From positions 1 to 10,727 of the forward strand of contig PUMG01000326.1 of the NCBI GenBank assembly GCA_003551265.1: 10,727 nt of DNA. The letters run 5' to 3'. Below the pieces are notes generated by a model. The model did no database searches. It saw only the letters and a program-made list of their open reading frames with translations, and was not told the DNA's origin. Positions 5,425 through 10,727 of this stretch are shown here, in pieces. The position numbers and the translations under genes are program-made. This DNA is from Halovenus sp. (GTDB lineage: Archaea > Halobacteriota > Halobacteria > Halobacteriales > Haloarculaceae). The stretch's first letter is position 1; every line of letters begins with the position of its first letter.

Positions 5425-6435
5425 ATGCGTGTGGCAATCCTCGCCCACCAAAAGTTCCCTGACAGGGCCAAGACAGCAGTCGGCGTTCTCCGGTACGGCG
5501 ACCACGATGTGGTAGCGGTACTCGACCGCGACCACTCTGGAGAGCGGGTTCACGACTTCATTCCAGACGTACAGGACGCACCGATAGTCGAGACGATGGC
5601 CGACGCTCCCGAGTGTGATGCGCTCATCATCGGCGTTGCCCCTATCGGTGGTGGGTTCGAGGAGTCCTGGCGAACGGATGTCGAGACGGCCATCGAGAGC
5701 GGGTGTGACGTGGTTGCTGGCCTCCATTACTTTCTCTCCGAGGACGACGAGTTCGTTGCACGTGCCGAGGAACACGGCGTTGCACTGCGAGACGTCCGTA
5801 ATCCCCCCGACGACCTTACTGTCGCCGAGGCCACGGCCAGCGAGGTCGACGCACGAATCGTGTTGACCGTCGGCACCGACTGTTCGACGGGAAAGATGAC
5901 CGCCTCCTACGAACTCCGGGACGCAGCCCGCGAGCGCGGACTGGACGCTGCTGTCGTGCCAACCGGGCAAACTGGCATCATGATCGCTGGATGGGGCATC
6001 GCTATCGACCGCGTCATCTCGGATTTCGCGGCCGGGGCGACCGAACGCCTGGTTCAGCAGGCTGGCGACCACGACGTTGTCTTCGTCGAAGGACAGGGCG
6101 CAGTGGTTCATCCGGCGTACTCCGGCGTGACGACTGCCATCCTCCACGGGGCACAGCCAGACTCGATGGTGCTCTGTCACGTCGCTGGCAAGGAACACTT
6201 CGGCGGGTACGAGCGGTTCGCACTCCCCGACCTCTCGACGTACGTCCAGCTGTACGAGGACATGGCTGCACCGATTGCAGACGCAACGGTCGACGCCGGG
6301 ATGGTCAACACCCGCGGTATGGACGAATCGGGCGCAGACGACGCAATCGAGGCGGTCGCCGAAGAAATCGATGCGCCAGCGACCGACCCGGTTCGATACA
6401 GCGCTGACGACGTTCTCGATGCCGTCCTCGACTGA
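5425..6435 (+). CDS. dgcN: DUF1611 family P-loop protein, DgcN-like (D-glutamate N-acetyltransferase candidate)
   Basis: A 336-residue protein covering the full DUF1611 architecture. A Rossmann-like N-terminal part runs to about residue 140 (MRVAILAHQKFPDRAKT, then LIIGVAPIGGGF). A P-loop NTPase-like domain follows with Walker A GTDCSTGK (150-157), the PTGQTG segment (179-184) and a DVVFVEGQGAVVHP strand-loop (217-230). Established knowledge: DUF1611 proteins have been reported as DgcN, which N-acetylates D-glutamate with acetyl-CoA. They act with DgcA, an enolase-superfamily partner, in D-glutamate catabolism in marine bacteria and haloarchaea. No enolase-family gene lies next to this copy, so the role is inferred. 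The ATG at 5425 is preferred over an in-frame GTG at 5419 on promoter spacing and because the protein sequence proper begins MRVAIL. The sulfatase gene starts 19 bases after the stop, a likely operon. Confidence 0.88.
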   Translation: MRVAILAHQKFPDRAKTAVGVLRYGDHDVVAVLDRDHSGERVHDFIPDVQDAPIVETMADAPECDALIIGVAPIGGGFEESWRTDVETAIESGCDVVAGLHYFLSEDDEFVARAEEHGVALRDVRNPPDDLTVAEATASEVDARIVLTVGTDCSTGKMTASYELRDAARERGLDAAVVPTGQTGIMIAGWGIAIDRVISDFAAGATERLVQQAGDHDVVFVEGQGAVVHPAYSGVTTAILHGAQPDSMVLCHVAGKEHFGGYERFALPDLSTYVQLYEDMAAPIADATVDAGMVNTRGMDESGADDAIEAVAEEIDAPATDPVRYSADDVLDAVLD

Positions 6436-6454
6436 CGGCTGCTCTCGGCCGAAT

Positions 6455-7720
6455 ATGTCTCCCCAGACGACCGTGACCCGCCCCAACGTCGTTCTCGTCG
6501 TGCTCGACACAGTGCGTCGAGACCGCGTCTCTGCGTACGGTTACGACCGCGAGACGATGCCGACGTTCGACTCGTTCGTCCGCGACGCAACTCGATTCGA
6601 GGACCCCGTCACCCAGGGTACGTGGTCGATACCATCTCACGCGTCGCTGTTTACTGGGCTGTATCCACGAGCACACGGTGCAACGACCATCCGGCCAGTG
6701 CTGCAAGCGTCCCGGCCGCTGGCAGTGGAGCTTTCGGAGGCAGGATACGAGACGTACGCCGTCTCACCGAACGAGTACGTCAGACCTGTGACCGGCTTCG
6801 GACGGGGTTTCGACGAGTTCTATACGGATTCGGTGGTGACCGCTCCCGAACCGGTTGTCTCGTGGTTCGGTCCCGTCATCAACCGGGTGACCAGTAGTGT
6901 GACGCTCCGTCGACCAGTCGAGCGAGCGTTCAACTGGATACACCAGCAAAGCGGGGTTGCGATGAGCGACCTCGGAGTCGCTAGGCCACCGGAGTACGGT
7001 GTCACTGACCGCGTTGAGGCACTCCTCTCTCGTGCGAGCGACCCGTTCTTTCTGTTCGTGAACCTGCCACATGCACACCTGCCACGCTCGCCAGACCCAG
7101 AACAGTACGAGCGGTTCGTGGATGACGACGCCTCTGCCAGTGAGGTCGTCACTGACGAGCGGGCACACTTCTACGGGGACCAGCGGATGGACGAGGATGC
7201 GGTGACGGCGATGAGCCAGCTCTACGACGCCGACCTCAGAACGCTGGACGACCGCCTGCGGGAACTGCTCGACGTTCTCTCCAGCGCCGGCGTGCTGTCT
7301 GAGTCCCTCGTCATTCTCGTTGCCGACCACGGCGAACACCTTGGGGAGTGCGGACTCGTCGGCCACCAGCACAGCGTCTTCGAACCGGTCGTATCCGTGC
7401 CACTCGCGATTCGGTCTCCCGAGGGTGGTCCAGAGACGGTGGAGGGGCAGGTCGAAACCCGCCGAATCTATCACACGATACTCGACGAAACGGGCGTGCG
7501 TCCGTTTCCAGAACTCTCGCTCATGTCGGGGGTCCCAGACCGGATAGCGCGTGGTTCGTTTGTGAGTCCGATGGTCGACCTTGCGAGGTTTCTCCGGGAG
7601 GACCAGGTGGTGTACGACCCTGCGTTGCTCGGTGAAGCGCTGTCATTCGAGCGAACCGGCAACAGGAAGGTCGTGGAGTTCGGGTCCGAACGCTGGGAGT
7701 TTTCTGTTCCAGAACACTGA
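6455..7720 (+). CDS. Sulfatase-superfamily (alkaline phosphatase-like) hydrolase
   Basis: A 421-residue metal-dependent hydrolase of the sulfatase fold. The N-terminal metal-binding strand RPNVVLVVLDTVRRDRVSAYG (D18) leads to the nucleophile segment WSIPSHASLFTGLYP (57-71). A central PHAHLP (205-210) and the second metal site LVADHGEHLG (288-297, D291, H292) follow, then GHQHSVFEP (303-311). At the CxPSR position the protein has S58-I-P-S-H62: Ser replaces the formylglycine Cys and His replaces Arg. It could be a serine-type sulfatase or a phospho-/phosphonate ester hydrolase. No signal peptide or membrane segment is seen, so it is probably cytoplasmic. Haloarchaeal relatives are often assumed to act on sulfated glycans. 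The start is the ATG at 6455, 19 bases after DUF1611; the frame is open back to 6275, but that extension lies inside the upstream gene. Confidence 0.9.
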   Translation: MSPQTTVTRPNVVLVVLDTVRRDRVSAYGYDRETMPTFDSFVRDATRFEDPVTQGTWSIPSHASLFTGLYPRAHGATTIRPVLQASRPLAVELSEAGYETYAVSPNEYVRPVTGFGRGFDEFYTDSVVTAPEPVVSWFGPVINRVTSSVTLRRPVERAFNWIHQQSGVAMSDLGVARPPEYGVTDRVEALLSRASDPFFLFVNLPHAHLPRSPDPEQYERFVDDDASASEVVTDERAHFYGDQRMDEDAVTAMSQLYDADLRTLDDRLRELLDVLSSAGVLSESLVILVADHGEHLGECGLVGHQHSVFEPVVSVPLAIRSPEGGPETVEGQVETRRIYHTILDETGVRPFPELSLMSGVPDRIARGSFVSPMVDLARFLREDQVVYDPALLGEALSFERTGNRKVVEFGSERWEFSVPEH

Positions 7721-7760
7721 CGAAACAAGTTGGATGGATACGTTCGTCCCCCCACACGAT

Positions 7761-8189
7761 TCACTTCATCCAGAACCCGGCTTGTTTGAACATCTGCTTG
7801 GTTGTTTGCTCGTCGAGTGTATCGATCACGTCGGAGGCCCGAATAACACCGATAAAGGCACTGTCATCATCAACAACTGGCAGAACTGCAAATCCTGAGT
7901 TGATAATCTGTTGCATTGCCGTCTGAAGTGTACTTGACGACTCGACTGTGATGACGTCCGTTGTCATCGTCTCTGAAACTGGCTTCGAGTTCTCTGCGTT
8001 CAGGAGTTCTCGCATCGAACCGACGCCACCCAGGTCGCCGTTGTCGGTTACGTAGACGTAGTACACCGAAACGCCATCGTCGGTTGGTGTGAACTCCATG
8101 ACAGCGGTGATTGCATCCTCGGTCGTGTCCTGAGGAGACACTGTCACTACACGCCCATGGGTTACTACGGGGAGTTCTGGGTGTCCCAT
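7761..8189 (-). CDS. Stand-alone CBS-domain pair, MgtE-like sensor module
   Basis: A 142-residue soluble protein consisting only of two CBS motifs: CBS1 at about 13-66 (YYVYVTDNGDLGGVGSMRELL) and CBS2 at about 72-127 (METMT-type TDVITVESSSTL, then AVLPVVDDDSAFIGVIRASDVIDTL). Paired CBS domains bind adenosine nucleotides or Mg2+ and regulate an attached or partner protein. The YYVYV core and the tail VIDTLDEQTTKQMFKQAG resemble the cytosolic part of MgtE magnesium transporters, where this helix leads to the channel domain. Here the protein ends at GFWMK with TGA 7763-7761, and only 40 bases separate it from the convergent sulfatase gene. It is either a free regulatory subunit or the remnant of a transporter. 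The ATG at 8189 has a TATA-like box (8219-8213) 24 nt upstream, so the gene is probably expressed. Confidence 0.85.
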   Translation of the reverse strand: MGHPELPVVTHGRVVTVSPQDTTEDAITAVMEFTPTDDGVSVYYVYVTDNGDLGGVGSMRELLNAENSKPVSETMTTDVITVESSSTLQTAMQQIINSGFAVLPVVDDDSAFIGVIRASDVIDTLDEQTTKQMFKQAGFWMK

Positions 8190-8212
8190 AGTGAGTGAGA
8201 CTGTCTATAGAG

Positions 8213-8219
8213 CTAAAAG
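8213..8219 (-). promoter_or_regulatory. TATA-like box of the CBS-pair gene
   Basis: The minus strand reads CTTTTAG, ending 24 nt before the ATG at 8189, as expected for a leaderless transcript. It is nearly the same as the CTTTAG box of the alaX gene in this window. Confidence 0.45.
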
Positions 8220-8262
8220 TCGTGGACTTCCCACCGCACCAGAGCGGTTGAGTTGGGAGTGT

Positions 8263-8282
8263 GCAGGGTCACAACCCACTGC
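8263..8282 (-). terminator. Hairpin after the CPBP protease gene
   Basis: GGGT (8266-8269) and ACCC (8274-8277) pair around a CACA loop. The stem extends outward through GCA (8263-8265) with TGC (8280-8282) across a two-base bulge. It begins nine bases after the protease stop on the minus strand. No T-run follows, so the terminator call is weak. Confidence 0.35.
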
Positions 8283-8291
8283 CACGCGATG

Positions 8292-9026
8292 CTAGCTGAG
8301 AATATCTGTCGTCAACGTGACGTAGACCGTCGCGAATAACACAGCGTTGTAGATGCCGTGTACGAGCGCGGGAACGACGAGGTTGTCCGTTCGTTCGTAC
8401 AGCCAGCCGATGACGATACTGAGGCTGAACAGAATCGCTATCGAAATTCCGACGCCCTCACCTGCGTACGCTGGCAGGTGAGCAGCCGCGAACACGATAC
8501 TCGTGACGACGATACCCATTGCGTCACCATAGAACTCGACGAGTCGGGTTTGAATCACTCCGCGAAAGAGTACTTCCTCGCCGGGTCCGACGAACAGCAG
8601 AGACATCGGCACCATCAACAGCAGTATCTCGGGTCGTTCTTCGGCAATCTCGAATACCTGATGCTCGCTGGGTTCGCTGAGCGGAAGCAATTCCACGAGG
8701 ACGCCGAGTACAAGTGCAATGCCAAGCAAGACGGCCGCTCCAGCGACGACCCAGCCACAATCACGAAGGGTCGGTATCCTGAGACGGAGCGAAGACAGCG
8801 GTAAGCCCCGGTAATTGAGATAGACAACTGCTGTGACGACGAAGCCGATTGCCAGCCCAACAACACTCAACACCAGTCCGACGGCCACGTCGTCAAGTGG
8901 AACACCCAGCGGTGCGAGCACGAGTCCAAGAAGAAGTGACGCAACGACCCCCGCAGCGAGACCGCCAAAACCGACGACCAGCATCTCCACCAGTCGTTCG
9001 ACGTCAGCTCGATCGAGTGAGCTCAT
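8292..9026 (-). CDS. CPBP (Abi/CAAX) family intramembrane metalloprotease
   Basis: A 244-residue polytopic membrane protein with the three conserved motifs of the CPBP (CAAX protease and bacteriocin-processing) family: EEVLFRG (E150, E151, R155), FAAAHL (F179, H183) and HGIYNA (H223, N227). Together these form the intramembrane glutamate/histidine active site. About seven hydrophobic helices are visible, at roughly 16-40, 47-70, 91-113, 133-148, 170-186, 193-210 and 217-238. Archaeal homologues such as MmRce1 can cleave prenylated CAAX tails in vitro, but the substrate here is unknown, and some members are implicated in bacteriocin immunity. The ATG at 9026 is 81 bases downstream of S17e on the same strand. 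I see no clear TATA box in that gap, so it may be transcribed by read-through from the ribosomal gene. Confidence 0.92.
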   Translation of the reverse strand: MSSLDRADVERLVEMLVVGFGGLAAGVVASLLLGLVLAPLGVPLDDVAVGLVLSVVGLAIGFVVTAVVYLNYRGLPLSSLRLRIPTLRDCGWVVAGAAVLLGIALVLGVLVELLPLSEPSEHQVFEIAEERPEILLLMVPMSLLFVGPGEEVLFRGVIQTRLVEFYGDAMGIVVTSIVFAAAHLPAYAGEGVGISIAILFSLSIVIGWLYERTDNLVVPALVHGIYNAVLFATVYVTLTTDILS

Positions 9027-9083
9027 CGGCCTGTCATTCTCACGGTGGCGCTCGACAGCAGATTCGACGACGCCTTTGATTGT

Positions 9084-9103
9084 GCTCTCACGACTCCGAG
9101 AGC
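9084..9103 (-). terminator. Hairpin after the S17e gene
   Basis: GCTCTC (9084-9089) and GAGAGC (9098-9103) form a perfect six-base-pair stem with an eight-base loop, four bases after the S17e stop codon on the minus strand. It may mark the 3' end of a highly expressed S17e message and limit read-through into the protease gene. No T-run follows it. Confidence 0.45.
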
Positions 9104-9107
9104 AGTC

Positions 9108-9299
9108 TTACGCTGGAATCTGGGCGTTTACTTTCCGCGTGATGTAGCCGGCGACACGGTTGCGGACGCCTTTCGACTCGATGTTGGTGAGTTCATTGAC
9201 AACTTCTTTGTTGTGCTCGAAGTCCGGTCCGAACGCGTTCGGGTACTGCTCCATCAGGAGGTGCCCCGTTTTCTTGATGTAGGCTGGTTTGATGGCCAT
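9108..9299 (-). CDS. rps17e: 30S ribosomal protein S17e
   Basis: A 63-residue protein of the archaeal/eukaryal small ribosomal subunit with no bacterial counterpart. It matches the family from end to end: MAIKPAYIKKTGHLLMEQYP at the N-terminus, FGPDFEHNKEVVNELTNI in the middle and SKGVRNRVAGYITRKV at the C-terminus. The size is normal for archaeal S17e. The ATG at 9299 is supported by a strong TATA box about 28 nt upstream and no Shine-Dalgarno. It is divergent from alaX across a 106-base promoter region and is followed by a hairpin and the CPBP protease gene. This gene establishes that the window is archaeal. Confidence 0.97.
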   Translation of the reverse strand: MAIKPAYIKKTGHLLMEQYPNAFGPDFEHNKEVVNELTNIESKGVRNRVAGYITRKVNAQIPA

Positions 9300-9326
9300 T
9301 GGTGCTCAAACGTAGCCGGGACGGCC

Positions 9327-9334
9327 TTTAAAAT
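9327..9334 (-). promoter_or_regulatory. TATA box of the S17e gene
   Basis: The minus strand reads ATTTTAAA, the best TATA match in the window, ending about 28 nt before the S17e ATG. It gives a leaderless or near-leaderless transcript, as expected for a ribosomal protein gene. Confidence 0.6.
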
Positions 9335-9377
9335 GATTCGACTTGCCCTTCGTCCTGCAGAGACTGTTCGAGTGATT

Positions 9378-9383
9378 CTTTAG
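9378..9383 (+). promoter_or_regulatory. TATA-like box of alaX
   Basis: CTTTAG ends 23 nt before the ATG at 9406. It lies only 11 nt from the in-frame ATG at 9394, so it supports 9406 as the start. It is divergent from the S17e TATA box about 45 bases away. Confidence 0.45.
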
Positions 9384-9405
9384 GGATGGAAACATGGTGT
9401 CTGGT

Positions 9406-10125
9406 ATGACAGAACTTCTGTACCTTCCTGACGATGATAGGACGACCGAGTTCGTCTCGCAGGTCACGGAAGCACGCACGGAGTACATCGTTCTCGACGG
9501 GACGTACTTCTACCCAGAAGGTGGTGGGCAGCCTCCCGACCACGGCACACTCTCGTGGGACGGCGGAGACGCAACCGTAATGAACGTCAGAAAAAACCAC
9601 GGTGATGTCCGTCACTACGTCGAGTCGATGACCGGTGACCCGCCGGATGAGGGGACTGTTGTCGAGGGAGCAGTAGACTCCAGCCGACGCGAACGCCTGT
9701 CCAGAATGCACACCGCACAGCACGTCCTCTCTCGGGTCGTTCTCGACGAATACGGCGCGACGACCGCAGGCAACCAGATACACCCCGACCGCTCACGCAT
9801 CGACTTCGAGCCTGCATCGTTCGGCGAGGAAGACCTCGAAACGATTCAGCGACTGGCAAACGAAGCTATCGAACGGGACTATCCAGTCAGAAAAGAGAAT
9901 CGACCACGCACAGTTGTCGAGGAGTCCGTCGACGAGGGTCGCGCACTGCTCGATCTGATACCAGCGTCAGTTGACCCACTCAGAGTGGTCGAAATCGAGG
10001 GCTTCGATACGTGCCCGTGTGGTGGGACACACGTCGACCGTCTGGGAGCAATCGGTCGTCTCGAAATCACCGGCCGAACCACGAAAGGAAGAGACACCGA
10101 ACGTATCGAGTTCGAACTGGCCTGA
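9406..10125 (+). CDS. alaX: Alanyl-tRNA editing protein AlaX (AlaX-M type)
   Basis: A 239-residue free-standing editing enzyme that hydrolyses Ser (or Gly) wrongly attached to tRNA-Ala, backing up the editing domain of alanyl-tRNA synthetase. The zinc site is complete: HTAQH (H102, H106) and CGGTH (C205, H209). The N-terminal beta domain carries the glycine-rich motif YPEGGGQPPDHG (36-47), which distinguishes the longer AlaX-M form from short AlaX. There is no aminoacylation domain, so it is not an AlaS fragment. I chose the ATG at 9406 (MTELLYLPDD) over 9394, which would add four residues and sit too close to the TATA box. The next gene starts one base after the stop, implying co-transcription with a membrane permease. 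Confidence 0.94.
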   Translation: MTELLYLPDDDRTTEFVSQVTEARTEYIVLDGTYFYPEGGGQPPDHGTLSWDGGDATVMNVRKNHGDVRHYVESMTGDPPDEGTVVEGAVDSSRRERLSRMHTAQHVLSRVVLDEYGATTAGNQIHPDRSRIDFEPASFGEEDLETIQRLANEAIERDYPVRKENRPRTVVEESVDEGRALLDLIPASVDPLRVVEIEGFDTCPCGGTHVDRLGAIGRLEITGRTTKGRDTERIEFELA

Positions 10126-10126
10126 G

Positions 10127-10727
10127 ATGAACAACAACCAGAAGTTCCTGCTACTCGTCGTTGCTCTCGTCGGCGGGCTCACCGTATTCATTGCGCTCCC
10201 CGTACTCGAGTTCGTCCTTCTGTCGGTAATTCTCGCGTACGTGCTGTACCCCCTCCACAGACGACTACGGACGTATCTCGGGTCGTTTCTCTCTGCAATC
10301 TTGCTCATCGCAGCCTCAGTCGTGGCAGTCATCGTACCGGTCGCGTACATCCTCTACGTCTTCGCGCAAGACCTCGAACGCGTCCAGGGTGGAGAAACCG
10401 GACTCGAAATCGGGACGGTCGAGGCGCGAATTCTCGAACTGACTGGCGCCGAGGTCGACATCATCACCAGTCTCGAAGCCGTAACAGAAGGATTGTTCGA
10501 GATTTTCTTCGGCGGTATCACTGGCGTCATCTCGACGGCGTTGCGGATGTCCATCGGCACCGCGCTCGTTCTCTTTCTGGTGTTCTACCTGCTGCGCGAC
10601 GGTGACGAGTTCGTCAGGTGGGTCGAAGACCTGAGTCCCCTCCCGATTCGTGATACGAAACACCTCTTCAGACAGGTCAACAAGACGATGTGGGGCTCAG
10701 TCATCGGGCATACGTTCGCCGCCATCG
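10127..10727 (+). CDS. AI-2E family (PerM/UPF0118) transporter, 3' end missing
   Basis: The frame is open from the ATG at 10127 to the right edge of the window (200 residues and one base, no stop). Full family members are about 330-380 residues, so roughly the N-terminal 55-60% is here. Hydrophobic segments occur at about 7-24, 26-41, 54-79 and 133-156, with a hydrophilic, acidic extracytoplasmic-type loop at 80-125 between the third and fourth. The family signature YLLRDGDEF (154-162), an Arg-Asp-Gly directly after a transmembrane helix, is present. The next helix begins with WGSVIGHTFAAI at the edge. Members include AI-2 exporter-like TqsA and PerM, as well as ion antiporters; the substrate here is unknown. 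The one-base gap after alaX (TGAGATG) implies translational coupling. Confidence 0.88.
   Translation, partial: MNNNQKFLLLVVALVGGLTVFIALPVLEFVLLSVILAYVLYPLHRRLRTYLGSFLSAILLIAASVVAVIVPVAYILYVFAQDLERVQGGETGLEIGTVEARILELTGAEVDIITSLEAVTEGLFEIFFGGITGVISTALRMSIGTALVLFLVFYLLRDGDEFVRWVEDLSPLPIRDTKHLFRQVNKTMWGSVIGHTFAAI

Noticed and set aside
6275-6454. N-terminal extension of the sulfatase
   Set aside because: It overlaps the DUF1611 gene in another frame. The extension is Arg/Thr/Ser-rich and the family homology starts right after the ATG at 6455.
4660-6510. Long minus-strand open frame of about 616 codons
   Set aside because: It runs antisense to the whole DUF1611 gene and out of frame through the aldo/keto reductase. 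Both real genes have complete family motifs, and the antisense product is rich in Arg, Thr and Ser with no recognisable domain. It is a shadow typical of GC-rich genomes.

Overview
The window reads as chromosomal DNA of a halophilic archaeon (class Halobacteria). The proteins are rich in Asp and Glu and poor in Lys, and one is the archaeal/eukaryal ribosomal protein S17e. Gene families such as DUF1611, AlaX-M and single-domain sulfatases fit the same group. Several genes show the haloarchaeal leaderless pattern: a TATA-like box about 23-29 nt before the start codon, with no Shine-Dalgarno. No rRNA, tRNA, CRISPR array, transposase or phage gene is visible. No gene-free stretch exceeds 300 bases; the longest is 3225-3376.

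Layout. (1) 2-1766, plus strand: the 3' part of dnaJ, its J-domain lost off the left edge, followed one base later by a protein that looks like a degenerate N-terminal half of an AMP-forming adenylate enzyme. (2) 3224-1786, minus strand: a tail-anchored single-HKD phospholipase D-like protein followed by a PAP2-type membrane phosphatase, a probable two-gene operon. (3) 3571-3377 and 4434-3688, minus strand: a 64-residue two-helix membrane protein and a five-helix membrane protein. Between them lies an 81-bp nested inverted-repeat element whose arms carry TATA-like boxes pointing both ways. (4) 5335-4505, minus strand: an aldo/keto reductase. It is divergent from (5) 5425-7720, plus strand: a DUF1611/DgcN-like protein followed by a sulfatase-superfamily hydrolase. 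(6) 8189-7761, minus strand: a stand-alone CBS pair resembling the cytosolic CBS module of MgtE magnesium transporters. (7) 9299-8292, minus strand: ribosomal protein S17e and then a CPBP-family intramembrane protease. (8) 9406-10727, plus strand: an AlaX-M tRNA-editing enzyme coupled to an AI-2E-type permease that runs off the right edge.

How the genes work together. Most of the window is housekeeping and conserved accessory chromosome: protein folding (dnaJ), translation (S17e) and translational quality control (AlaX). Small membrane-associated cassettes are interspersed. I do not see a mobile island or a classical defence cluster. The parts most worth attention are the pseudo-adenylation protein behind dnaJ, the PLD-like/PAP2 pair, the symmetric promoter-like inverted repeat at 3596-3676, the orphan MgtE-like CBS pair, and the DUF1611 gene whose neighbours are a reductase and a sulfatase instead of an epimerase.
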